64,000 bases of DNA from Syngnathus acus (Eukaryota > Chordata > Actinopteri > Syngnathiformes > Syngnathidae), in NCBI RefSeq assembly GCF_901709675.1, contig NC_051098.1:13793918-13857917 (forward strand). The letters run 5' to 3'. Position 1 is the first letter of the stretch, and every line of letters begins with the position of its first letter. Both the position numbers and the translations under genes were made by a program. Below are positions 12,701 through 26,600 of this stretch, piece after piece. Under the pieces are notes generated by a model. The model was not told the origin of the DNA. It did no database searches and saw nothing but the letters and a program-made list of their open reading frames with translations.

Positions 12701-14900
12701 TTCTCTTTGCAATATTGATATTTGGTAGGCATGTCTATCATGAGTAGACCCAGAAAAACATCTCAGGAAGACATGGAGCGAAAAACGCAGGAAGTCTGCC
12801 ATTTTAGTTTGAATCAGCTATTTTAGGCTAATTTTCCACGAGGTCTTTTAAAGACCCAACTTGTCCAATGAACGTGTGACTACGTTCACTATCGTACTCG
12901 GAAAAAGGTGGCGTAGCTCATGTGTGATGAAGATGGATGGACAGAAAAAGGCCAGGCTAAAAATAAAAGCCGGAGCTGACGTTTTTATCTACCTTGCCCG
13001 CTTTGTCCCTTCACAAGACATCAACATGCGTCACCGTTAGCATTTGAGCAGTGACATGGCTGCCCGTGTGTACACGCATGTGTGTGTGTGAGTGAAAGAG
13101 AAACACGGCGAAAGAAACTGGGCCTCGCCTCTCGCCGACAGCTGGTGCCCTCTGGGTAATCTGCTCTCGTCCAATCAGCAGCAGGGATTAGCAGGCCATT
13201 GTCTTGGCATGAGAATGTGTGTATGTGTGTGTGTGTGTGTGTGTGAGAACAGGATATTGTCGGGGAAGCTCGAGACCAGGCTTTGGCCCAGCTGTGCTGC
13301 CGCATCTTCATACCCCCCCCCCCCCCCCCAGGGACCTACCGCTAATCAAATAGTCATTCAAATCGCTAAATTAATCAATAATGAATGATTCATGATTAAA
13401 TCATGTTTAGTGACACAATTGGTCACTAGAGGGCGCTGTCTGCGGAGGGGCTGCCGACAGCCGCGTAAAAAGTAGAACATGCAGCGTTGCCTTGATTTAC
13501 AAGTTGGGTTTATTCTCAATTGAGTTGTGTGTTGAATTCATTTGTGTGTTTTCATTTGACAACTCTTTGACCGTCGGTCACTTTCTGCGCACGGCGACCA
13601 TGCGGAACACTCATCATCGTCATCATTATGCGGGCTGCTTTTTATTAAACGCCTGCTCGTATGACTCACTCCTTCCTCCTCTTTCTCTTCCTCCTCCTCT
13701 TCGCTTCCCTGATGACCCAAACTCACTGTTGATTGTAGGACCGCTAATTTGCTAGCACGCTAATTATAGTGGAACACGATCCATTTGGCGTGACACTGCT
13801 CGACTTTTGAGTCATTTCTTTCAAAACTAATAAATGTCCCTTTTGGAAAGAATTTCACGGTACAACCATTGTAAAAATTTATAACTGTGTAGGCGATATT
13901 TGAAGCGAAATTTTAACTGAGGCACTAGTCAGTGGGGCTAGCCACCATGCTAATGCTAGCAGTCATTCCCAGCAGAAGATCCATTAAAGGACAATGTGTT
14001 TTAGCATCGTTCAGTTTCTCCATCATCGATCATTCACTATTCATTATTATTGTTTGCCAGCACAAACTTTACAAACAGTCGCTACTAAAAATCTCCACTG
14101 GATGTTCTCCCGACGTCCATGCAAGTCGCGTATGGGAGGAATAGACGATGGTGCTAAAGAGAGGCGCGTTGATTACTTTAAGCTTATTAAGGTGATCGCC
14201 GCAAGGTGGAGGATAAGCCGGCGTTAGTCGGCTACCTTTGATCGCCTCTGATGGATTAGCCGACTGTTAGCAACGCCTGCCGCTAAACAGCCTTTCCTCC
14301 TTTCCTGTCTGCCTTTTCTGAAATACAAACAAATCTAGCAAAACAGTACTTTTTATTTTCTAGAATTTTTATATATATTTCTTTACTTTTTCTGTACCAA
14401 ACCTTTCTCCATAATAAACTCCTTTTTAGAAATAGAAAAGATATAAAATAAAAATTACTTCACCTTTTTTTTCTGGAAAATATAACTACTTTTTTCAAAT
14501 AAAAACGTTTTCTTTCAAAATGTGACCCCAGAAAACAACTTTTCTGGAAAACCACTTTGGAGAATCCTAGCGCAAACGCCAGCAGAGTTTAAGACCCTGA
14601 AAAGGCAACCGATGACATCACATGACACATGAAACCTGATTGGACGGAAGCCGTCTGCTGCTGTAACCTTGGCGACAAACTCCCAAACTGCGAAAATGTA
14701 GAAAATACACTCAGGCGCAAGATTTTATACAGCTGCAGGTGATGTCATAAGCGCGTGCGAAAAGTGTGTGCATGTGTGCGCGCATGCGATCATGTGCTGA
14801 TGTAATCATGAGCAGGAAGGAAAGTTGGATGTGTTCTCGCTCAAGTCTTATGGGATGAAAATGTGATGGTTTCCTTAGAACACACACACACACACACACA

Positions 14901-14958
<58 letters not shown>

Positions 14959-17900
14959 GAAGGTCCAAATGAGGGCCAATTAGGAAAGGAGAAAAATTGA
15001 CGGCCGGGGTCATTGTCATGATCTCTACAAGAGAGCAAGTGAAATTCTTCTGGCTGTGGCACTGACAGCTTCCACATGTTGCCGCATGCGTGCATGCAAA
15101 ATGACCTTATCGGAAAAGGCTTCCCGACCTTTTACCGTGCGGCGACCCCCACGTCAACCCCCGCCTTGCCCCGCCCATCCCACCTCCCACCGGCTGTCCC
15201 TTCATGTGTCAGCAGCTTGAACGTAAAGAATCACGGCAAACAAAAGAAGCTGGCAGAAAGGGAGAGAGAATTCCTCCCCGCTGATGTCACCTTTTCTTCA
15301 TTTGCTGCAGCTGCTGCCTCCACAACAAAATGTAAGGAACCTCCACACCAGAATTTCCTAAGTCACCTACGAGCTCGCCCCAAATTACCGCCAGGCCCTT
15401 GGAAAAGGACATTTGAATGAGCCTGCGCAAGTTTCTAATGTCCAAAAAAAATGGACGAAACGGTGAGAGCGGATATGAGCAGAAGCAAAGCCGAGACCTC
15501 CCCCAAGGCCAATTAGTCTTTGGCTTCTACTTGTCCATCCTCACTCATGCTCTCCTCCTCCCCGTTTCCCATCACACTCAGGACGCCCCGTTAACCCCCC
15601 CTCCTCCCTCCCACAATCTCCCATGATTCCCTTGTGCTCTTTTATTTTGGACGCAAGGATGTCTGTTGTTTCCCTGAGCGACCGCGCCAGTGGTGAGCAA
15701 ACAAGAAGCCCCTCCTTCCTCCTCACACCCCTCCTAAATCTCTTGTTATCCCTCCCGGCACATCACAGTGAAATCCGCCTAGCAACAAGACGCACATGAG
15801 GATCTTTTTCAAATATGTTTGGGGATATTTTATTTTAGTTAGCTATTTATTTTATTATTCATTTTTTATGATTCATATTTAGGATGTTAGTTTTAAATTA
15901 TTTCTCCATATTTTTAAAATCAAGATGATCAAAATTGTGGCTTGCAGTGCTCTGTAAACAAACACGCGCACGCACAGTGCTGCTTATCTGGGCACACGCA
16001 CGACTATATATACACACCTAATCACTCCAGGCCTCATCTGTCCCAGGCGCACGCAGGCTCAGTAACTGGACCTGGTGTGAATTCCTGCTCAAACCCAGTG
16101 AGTTCAGTGCTCTTCTGATCTTGCCTTGACACACACACAATGCTCCCCAAATGATCTCATAGGGTCCTAACATGGCAGACTGGTTGCCTTGCCCCTACTC
16201 ATCCGACAATTTGGTAACAGGAAGTAGTTCTGCCCCCCCCCCCCAGAGCTCCTCCGCAATTAAGGTGTCATGTCAAAACCTCCCAAGTGGTGAAGAAGAA
16301 CCACAGCCGCTGACTGTGTTGATTGAAGGGAACAAACACACAAAGAGAAAATGAAAACCTTTGTGGGTAGCAGCTGTAGCCCACAACTCACGTCCATATG
16401 CTCACATGTGGACTAATTGTCCAATGAGCTTCCACGGACTAGGCCACGCCCCTTTAAAAAGTTATTAATGATAGAAAGCTGGTTTGGTATCAGGAAAAAT
16501 CAAGCAAACCCCTGAATGGAGAAAAACAAAGAGCAAAAGCAGGTTCTCCATCCGTCCATCCATCTGAACCGCTTATCCTCATGAGAGAAAAAATAGACTG
16601 AAATCAGATTTTGTATTTTTTATGGCTCAATGCCGCAGGGCTCTAAAGCAGCGAAAAGTTCACGCCCGAATGATTTACGCGTGCGCCACGTCAGACTTGA
16701 AGTTGGAGATGACGCTCCAAACTTGCCGGCAGGAATGCGAACTCACTTGCAGACACGTTTCCTCGACTCCCCCCCCCTTCCCGGCTCTTCCACGTGCAAC
16801 ATTTGCTCACGCCGCCTTGCTGAGCGGCGCGCCGGGTCAGCTTTAGCATATTGACCTTCTCCGTGCATGTGTGTATGCCTTTTGTGTCATCACACTACTC
16901 ACACACACACACTCCATAATAACAGTGGCTGTCTTCAGCTCGTTGAGCGTAATCTTCCTCGTTGGTGTCTAGTATCGCACAACTGCATTAGTGCACTCGC
17001 ACCTGTCTTTGTATGGGCTAACACACACACACACACATGCACAATCTATTCCGGTGTCTACGAATCTTGACCTCCCAAAGCTTCAAAGTTATCTAAACAT
17101 TCCCTCTAACCTCATTTCTAACGCGTGCGTGTCTATCTTTGGCATTTTGTGTGTGTCTGTGTGTGCGCGTGTGTATGTATTTGTGTGTGTGTGTGTGTGT
17201 GTGCACAGCTGACAGGATAGAGAGGGGCAGTTGTGTTCACATGAAGGGGGTGTGCGGGGATGGTTTTGGGGGGGTCTGCAGTCTGTAAGGGTGAGATAGG
17301 GGGCTTAGAACAGCTGACACTGTCCAACACACACACACACACACACACATAGACACACACACATGGTAAAAGGGGAAGTCAAGTTAAAAATTGTCTTAAT
17401 AAAATTGTCATAATTCTACGTATGTGTCTGAAACTGTATACGAGCGACCATCGTGTTTATGAAATATAAATTAAGCAGCGAAACAAACCCATCTTTATCC
17501 AAACCCAGCAGGCGGCCATTTTGTGGAAAATGACATCACGGTCGCTCAGGTAAGCGACCAATCCCGAGGCCCTGAGCGACTGCTCTTTTTAAACATCAAA
17601 TGTGTGTGACAAAAGTTTCCGTCAGCAAGCCCTGCTTTAATGAGTCCCAAAAGAAATTTGGGGTCTATAATTGATGCTAAGTGTCCGTAAAACCGGAGAC
17701 ATGACGGAGCATGCAAATGGTTTACATTTTTAGTGTGGAAAATATGAACACACAACCACACTCAAGACCAGGCCAGCTGTCTAATTAACTTATTGAATGA
17801 CTTAATGACGCTAATCTAAATATATCGCGAGTCGAATATCTTCACAAAAATCTCTCTCACACATGCGCGTGAACACGCACGCACGCTCACAGCTGCTTCG

Positions 17901-18858
17901 CGAACTACCTCAACAACATTCTAACAAGTTCGCACCAGTTCGAACCGGGCCCTCCGCCGGAGCCTCGCTCTCCTAAACACGCCATACCGTGACATCGCGC
18001 GTTAAGACCACAACGGTCCGCTTTGCGACATTTTACGACGTGTTGTTTATAACGTGGCTGACAGTTTGTTAGCGTCTGGAATGCGAACGTCAACACCGAG
18101 TCAACAGGGCAACCCTTTTTTTTTTTTCTTTTTGTGTTTAGTAAAATTTTGTCAAATTAAAAAAAAAAAATGAAATAAATAAATTTAATTAAATAAATTT
18201 AATAAAATAAAATAAAAAAATCAGGCAATTGGGACAATCCCTAAAAAAATCATTGGTTACATTCCTAACTTTACGGTGTTTGCTATTTATTATTTTTCAT
18301 GTCCTCCATTTTGCAGCTTTCAATTTGACACGCATCCGGCCTTCTTTCACTTTAAACCACGTCGGCAATGTCAGCTTTACAGTTACCATGTCTGCTATGT
18401 ATCCAAGTAACCATCAATAACCTAAGTATCAATAAAAACAACTTAATTCATTTTCAGCCTCCAACAAAAATCAAAGCATTTGGACACACGTACACACACA
18501 CACGCGCCAACGAAGACATCATCTTTGAGTTGCGTAATGAATGTTCTTTAGCGCACCATGTACAAAAAGTGACGTGCAGCAAAAGAAAAGAAAAAAAACA
18601 GTCGTTGGCCCAGGTTTGCGATCATCTGCCTTAATCACACGGCGAGTTCCACGCACACGCAACATTTACTCAACACAGTTCGCTGGCCATGGAGACCAGC
18701 ATGCCTGCTCCTTTACATCATCTTCATCAACAATCTGGTCCCCATTTGTTCCAGGGTGTGTGTGTGCATGTGTAATGCGTACAAATGTATGTGTGTTTCA
18801 CATAGGTATGAGGGGCCATCAGGGACATTATTCTTTAGAGCTCACGCTCCTACAAATG

Positions 18859-18905
<47 letters not shown>

Positions 18906-20005
18906 CCGCTGCAACATTCACACACTCTGATTGTCACAACATCCTCATTGCCCCCCCCCCCCAAAAAAAAGTCGGACATGACATTCCTAATTCCAAACCA
19001 AGAAAAACAAAAGCAGCCCTTGGCGGCGTGGACTTTGTCCAACACGTTTTTTTAACAGGCTGCCGAGCCGAGAGAGCGAAGCCATATTGTTTCACTTTGT
19101 TTGGCGTGTGAATCATGGACCTAAACGTCGCCAACAGAACTTTTTTGGGGATGATGTCATTGCTGCAAGTGACCACATAGTTACCAACATGGCCGCTTGT
19201 TATGAAGATTTGCCTTGATGGTGTTTTCTAAGCAGACGTTTCTTATGCGGCGGTACTTTGACTGCATGTCAGCGGCCGGGCCTCACTTTTGGCTGTTCCT
19301 TCGGAGTGTTTTTGTTTTTGTTTTGTATTTGTGAGTTTGGTTAACAGCTGAAAGTGCTTCGGGGAGGCTTTGACTCTTCTTGCCCACATTTGAGGCCATT
19401 TCAGTTCCTTAATTGTGCCATTTTTTTTTTTCACGTCACATCATTTGAGCCTCCTCAGCTCCAGTAGCGCATCCTCTGTGTGTGTGTGTGTGCGTGTGTG
19501 TGTGTATGCGCTCATAGCAATGAATGAAAAGCATATGGAAGGCAATTACTTTTGATTTATGTCAAGACAAACATCAACACACACACAGAAGTCATTTTAA
19601 AGATGTGAGTAGGAAAGACTTGAAGAGGTGAAAGAACAATCGGGAGGGGAAAAAGGGAGGATGGGAATATATATACGGGAAGGAAGGATTGAAATAAGGA
19701 GAGGAAAGAATTAGAAGAAAATGAATGAGAAAGAACAAGGATGGAAGCAAGAACTAATACACTCTTCATAGAACTGTAAAATCCTAAATGTCCTTAAACA
19801 CACCACAGACACTCGCACATAATTAAAGGGAAAGTCCAGTGGTCGTGACAGCTGACGGCTTTGTGGGATCCCAGACTATAAGAAGCGAGGGGGTGTTAAT
19901 CATAAAGGGGCGGGGCCGGGGGGGGGCTGTAAAGATGGGCATTGTGGGCTTTCTCTTAGAGGATTAAAAATAATGGAAGAAGGGGTGGGAGGGACAACTA
20001 TTGTC

Positions 20006-20041
<36 letters not shown>

Positions 20042-20462
20042 ATGCACGTGTGCAGAAGGGGCCGCCCCCTCTCACCAGAGATGAAAAAGCATCATCAATA
20101 CACCTCTTTGTTTGCTACACTCACCTTCTTCTCTTCCTCGACACCCACTCCACGCCATAAAAAGAAAAGAGAAAAACAAAAGGGCGCGCTGCCCCTTTAA
20201 GAGCACACATCTGTGGCGAGCGAGCGAGCGAGAGAGAAAGTACTCAGAAGACGAGACATTAGCCCATTTGGACCTTTTAAATGTGACCCCTTTGTGCCAG
20301 TCGGGGGAGGTTGCCAAGGCGACCGGCAACGCTGAGTGTCATTGTTGTCAAGGGCCAATCAGGGTGCAGCACATACTGTGTGTTTGTGTGTGTGTGTGTT
20401 GGGATAGCTTTTAACATGCTGTTTTCATTTGAATTTTTGGATTTAGGCCTACTCGCACATGT

Positions 20463-20493
<31 letters not shown>

Positions 20494-20617
20494 CTGCGCA
20501 CCAAGTATTTGATTGTGTTGCATTCAATTTCCAAAATAGTATTGCGTCGCTTTAAGAGCTTTGTGTTGTCTTCAAGTGCTCCTCGTGGATGTTGTCTTGT
20601 TTTCTAATTAGTGGTGT

Positions 20618-20693
<76 letters not shown>

Positions 20694-23600
20694 CTCTCAG
20701 TCAATATTGCTTATTTTGCATTCATTTTCTCATGTCGTTTTTTTTTTTACTGCAGTATTAATTTGGAGGAACTGATGTCTTATTAAGTAGCTCGAAATAC
20801 ACACATGCACTCATAAACACACTTTGTGAGGGGAAGAGGGGAGGGGGGGCGGAAGACGAGAGGGTCTGGACGGGGACCAAGATGTGAAGAAAGACATCTC
20901 TCTCTCTAGCGCTCTTACACCTGCTAGGGGGGGTTGGGGAGCACTAGTGGGGGAGGGGGTCACTAAGAGGAAGGAGTGTGTGGGGGCGATGGCTGCACGG
21001 CACTTGTCACTTTGATTTCCATCACCACGGCGATGGGCATCCCACAATCCAGTGTGTGTGTGTCGCCGCGGTAACGCAGAAACAAATCAATGTATGTGTG
21101 CTATTTACAAGAAGCTTCTGTGAGTGCGTGTGAGAGTGTTTTTTTTTTGTGAGAGAGGAAGTGAAAGTGTGTATGAGAGGGAGAGAGAGTGTGTGTGTGT
21201 GAGACAAAGATGCATGGTGACATTCGTATAGCTTAGCAAGCAACAAAGTCCGGCGTCGTCATGAGAAGTGACACGGCGGCGGCCATCACTTTAAACTCCG
21301 CTGACTCCATGTGGCCTTTGGCTATGCTTTTCACGAGGGGGGGGGAGTCAGGGGGGGGGGGGTCGTGGAGGGTTCACCAATAGCATTTGTTGTCATGTCA
21401 CTGCGATTGAGCATCTGAACAACATATGATTTTTTTTTGGTGGGTCTTCCCATGATGGACATTGACCAGATTTCTCAGGCTTTTTCTCACGTATTTTTAT
21501 TCCGTTCTATTCCGAGACACTTTCTCCCTTGCGCCGCCACGGCAGATGGGAACCCGTGGCCCCTCCCCTCCCCGTCGTGACCGGGGTCAAAGGCGCTATT
21601 GTCATCCGGCTAGCCCCGCCCCCTCTATTGTCCCCGACAGTTGGTGGCCATTGAAGCTCTCAGAAACCTCTGCACATTCAACTTTCCTCTCCTTTCTTGT
21701 CTTTTCTTTGCCCTTTCTGCTTTCCTTGGCTGTTCCGCCTCCTCCTCCTCCCCCTCCCTCCCTCCCTCCCTTCCTCCTCCTCCTCTTCGTCATCATCACA
21801 TGCACAGCTGGACACGACTGATGGAAAGAGAAAACGTCATGATCAGCACAAAGTCGAAGGAATTCTGATAATAAGATGAACACGAGATACAAGTATAATA
21901 TTACTAAGCCCTGACTGATGTTAAATGGGAACAACAATTTTTTCAAACAAGTCAATTTAAAACCGTCAAATTATTATATTATTGTAAGTATTAATGGCAA
22001 AAAGTTATTTCAATTATTATATGCATACAAAGTATGTTTGAAGTTCATCGTATGATTAATCGTTAATTTGGAATTTATTGGCATCGGCTGGAAAAAAACT
22101 TTGCTGCGCATTTTTGAAGTGAACAGAAAAGGGTTAAATGGGATTTGCCAGGAACAGGAACATCTTTTTTATTTGTTTTGGACTGTTTGGCTTCAAACAT
22201 TGGCTTGGCTTTGCGCTGCTGACAACAATCCTCACGGCTGTGATGAACTGGCGCACACACGCACACACACACACACACGTGATATGATATATAATTGATG
22301 ATTTGGGTTTGGAGCAGTGCTGAAGTTGGATCATTCAGAATTGGATCAAAGCTTTGTGGAATGAAAGAAAAAGAAAAAACAAAGCATTTACTGCCTTTTT
22401 TTTCAAAAGAAGAAAACTAGAGATAGAAACCGATGCCACACACAAAGCAGTAATCATATATTATTATTGTGGCTCCACCAATCAAAATTGGCAACAGATA
22501 TATTTATCTTTCTGAATATTTTATTATAATTTTTTCTTTTTTTGCTTTTCTATGCTTTTTTCTTTTTGCTGAGATTTTGCAGCAATTTTTTTTCAATTTA
22601 ATATATAACTGATTAGGAAAAGGTGATCAGAATAAATTTCTGTCGACTTTTTACTTTTAACTTGGCTTGTTTTTGTTGTTCACTCTCATTTAGATCCATC
22701 CAAATATTACTCAACTTTTGTTGAGGTCCAATAATCTACTTGGCTTTTGACGGATGTTTTTTTTTTGTTTGCACAGCAGTCGTTTCTTCATAGTCACTTT
22801 GGTTTGCTGTTTTTAAAAAGTGCCAGACGTTCACAGTTAGCTTGACTTACACATTGTACAGATTATTTCCCATGGGAGGAAATTTGGCTTCCATATAGAT
22901 TGACCGTTGACAGATTCCATTTGTAGAAAAATAATGACTGCTTGCTTCAACGTCGGTGTGCTTTCTGGTGTGTCCTGCAGTAAGCTGGAAGTCTTTAATC
23001 CGATCACATAACGTTTCGCACTGCACACGCTCATGAATCATCGTGTCAGCTCCGAGTCGAGTGAGTGCATGAGCGCTTAAGTTTTGACTTTTATTTCCAA
23101 CATGTGCTGCACTTTTCATGTCTCGCGGTGAGGCCGCCAACATTTTGATGAGTTGCGGTGTTCGCACACACACACATAGAGGCAAACTACCAACCGTTAT
23201 TTTACAGCGTTCACATGATGCATTTTTATCACAATTTAAAAGCGGTCTCTGATGTCTTCATGAAGTATTTGACGTTGTTGTGTCAAAACATGCAAAGGAT
23301 AAACCATTACAGCATGCTGAGGGTGAAATCATCTTTTTTTTTTTTTTTTTTTTAGGGTGGGGGTTCTGTCACACAAATTCAGAGTATGGCTTTTGTTACG
23401 ATGACGACCGGAGGGAAAGTTGGGATTTTTTAACTCAATTTGTTTTCACTGGTGGAACCAGCACTTCATTACCGAGCTAGCTGATTACACTTGAGTTTGC
23501 GAAACTGCTTAATTTTTCAGCATTTCATTTGTGTGTTTGTGTGTGTGCGTGTGTGTGTGTGTGTATCTGCGCTCAGGGGGTGATGAGAGACAGCAAAAGT

Positions 23601-26600
23601 GTTTGAGGGTTTACCAAGATCATATTTCACTGGAAGACAACATTATCCCACCACACGCACGCATGCAATGCTCACACACACACACACACATACACACATG
23701 CACACATGCATTTTATGCAGCAGCAGAATCGATTGCCAGGCCCGCCGTTCTATTTATGCTCAGGCCTCTGTGGGACCCTCAACGCTTCCTCATTAAAAGG
23801 CCAAACACAACGAGCACCGAGCGCCATCCGTCATCCTTTCCGCGCTCCGCTGTCAGTCCTGCAAGTTGCAAAGGCGACGTGACCGGGAGGCGAGGGGGCG
23901 TGGAGGGCGCGTCCGGTTCTGACCCCGTCGGGGACGCAGATGCCGCGAGCGGATCGATTAGTCGTGCCTGTCAGCGGGGCCGCGGGGCGCTGACTGATGT
24001 GCCGAAGTGACTAAGGGAGCAAGCACCTGTCCTGTCTTGTCTGACATCTGGATGTAAAAGGAAATGTGAAAAACACGATGAGAAATAAAAAATGTGACAG
24101 CTACACTTTATCCGCTGGATGAAAATCATCGGAAAAAGACGACCAATGGGCTCTTGCGGGTCTGCCCGACGAGTTCCCCGCGACACATCACAGCGCCAGG
24201 CCGACGGCGGCCATGTTTGCCTCGCTCTGTGATGTTTTTGCGGCGGCAGAGCTTAGCGGTGCTATAAGAGGCTTACAGAGATGCAAACAGCGTGTGTGAG
24301 CGTGTGCGTGTCAGGTGTGTGCGTCACCATGTGTGACAGATGTGCTTGTATGTAGGGAGCTGCAATCATGGCGCAGGATTACCGGCAATGTTCTAAAATG
24401 GTGGCGCGCTGTGACTGCGGCGGGAGATTGCGGCATGACGTGGTCAAAAGTTCAGCGTGCGTAAAAACAAAGACATGGCAAGAATATCGTTTTTCAGATT
24501 GCCTTTGACTGAACGCATCGTCGTTGAGTGTCAGCTTTAATTGCAGTTATGGTGTTCCACCACTGGGTGGCGATGTAGCACAGTCACTGTCGCTCCTAAA
24601 ACCGTCGAAGAAGAATATGTGTTAGATGAGTTTCTTGAACTCAACAATAGTTTTCTGCTGAAATAACCAGAAATGTTCGCTAGTTAATTAATACCGCATG
24701 CAAAGACACTAACCAGGATTTGTTTCTCAGCATATTGATAACCTTCATAAATATAGGGGGGGAACCAATAGTAATTTACTTTCTGCATTTATGACTTCGT
24801 CTTTGCTTGTGTGTATGCGTGAGTGCAAGCGTGTGTTCAATATTGCGAGAGGAAGCAAACGGGTCGATTGTAATTAAAAAGAAAACAGTTGTAAGGGATA
24901 AATATTTAATGCGGAGGGGCCTCGGCTTCATTAGCGCAACGTGATGAAGCGGCAAATGTCCCGTCAGCTGCGAGCCTGACGTCGAATGAGAAACGTGACA
25001 AGATGTGAAAAAAAATAATAAACCGCGACTCATGTACGAGACGACGTCTTCCGCATGGTGGACTGCCACTTTGTCCTCTGAGGTTATATTTGGACGAGAA
25101 TCAACCGAAAGAATGGCGGCCGATCTTGTGCGCTCGGACTGGCGGACAAAGTGCTGCTGCTGCACTTTTCTCCTCAGAGATGTGATGGATGAGGACGGGG
25201 GAGGGATGGAAGAATGCTTGGATGAAAGGATGACGCGGCTCTGAGGGAAGGATGGAAGGAGACCAGGAGAGGGAAACTGGGGGGACAGCACATGGGGAGG
25301 CAGAAAAGTGAAGCAAAATATATATGAATAAGAAAATGTCTGAAGCTTTAAGCAAAGGAGGCAAGGATGTAAGGAGACTTGCGGGAAGGAGACGCGACGA
25401 GAAAAGTCCCAGGAAAAAAAAGCAGATAGAGGTGAAGGAAGACGGCAATGAAGGCAAGTCGCTTTGAGGCATGCAGGAATTGTAAGCAGGTGTCTAAAAG
25501 TAGGTATTCTCGCGTTGCCGTGGCAACAGCACATGCTCCTCTCCTCATTGGAAGCCAAGGTTATTTTCAAGCTTCAATGTCTCATTCAAACCTCTCATTC
25601 AGATAAGAGAAAAATGGTACGCTCCATTTTAGGGGGAAGGAGGGAGGAAGGGGATGTGTTAGGGTCCGTGTGTGTGTGTGTGAGTGTGGGGGTGTGTGTG
25701 TATGTGAGTGGGGGAGGAAAGTGACTAATGTCTTCCGAGTAGCGAGAGAGGACAGGAATGAGACGCTCCGGCCAAGACGTTGCACTAAATGTCCCTTTTG
25801 TCTTCGTTAGACGCGACGGCTCATTCCCAACACACGCACGTGCAGACGCACATACCAAAGCACGAGCTGCCATACATCCAAGATGAAAGTAGTGCACGTA
25901 AATAATATTCACACACACACACACATACACATATGCTCTGCCAAAATAGCTGCAACGCTTTGCCGAGCTGGCCGGGTGAAGGAAGGACGACAAGTGAAAG
26001 AAAGAATGAGGCGCTTGTGCACTCCACTGAAGAAGTTGTGTGAGTGTGTGTGCGTGTGTGTGTGCGTTGTTGCCGCTGAAGGGGGCATCTGTATGCAAAT
26101 TAGAGGTTCTTCCTGGGTGACAAATCAAAAGGCCCACCTGCTGCAATTTTGTGTGTGTGTGTGTGTCTGTGTGTGTGCGTGTGTGCGTAGCTGGCAAGGC
26201 AAGTCTGATGTGTAAAAACAACAACAACGGCGCCTTGTTTGTGCATCGAAGGGTGCAAACAAACAAAATGGCCCCCTATGTTACTAATAAACCAATAGCG
26301 AGACATGTTAGCATGATGCTACATTCAAGAATTCACTGGGTAAACACACACAATCACACAGCCTGGCACCGTGATTGACTGGGAAATGGCAATTGCGGCA
26401 CACACAGACTGCTGTCGCCATGACAACACTGCAGTGGAATTGAATGCGGTGGGAATTTTAAGCAACCAACCATGAGTGAGCATTTATTTACCCACAAATT
26501 CATTCATCATTTCGGAAACATAAAATCATTATCCCACTAACCACCATTTGAAATCCATCATCGCCAAACACACTTTCATTCCATTCATAATTTCCAGCAA

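Noticed and set aside
14711-15095. Val-Cys repeat proteins on the minus strand
   Set aside because: Translation of a CA microsatellite; many similar frames at other CA/TG tracts were dismissed likewise.
24776-25570. 264-codon minus-strand open frame
   Set aside because: Low-complexity composition (Ser, Pro, His from GA/CA-rich DNA), no recognisable domain, no splice context; it lies in nova2 intron 2.
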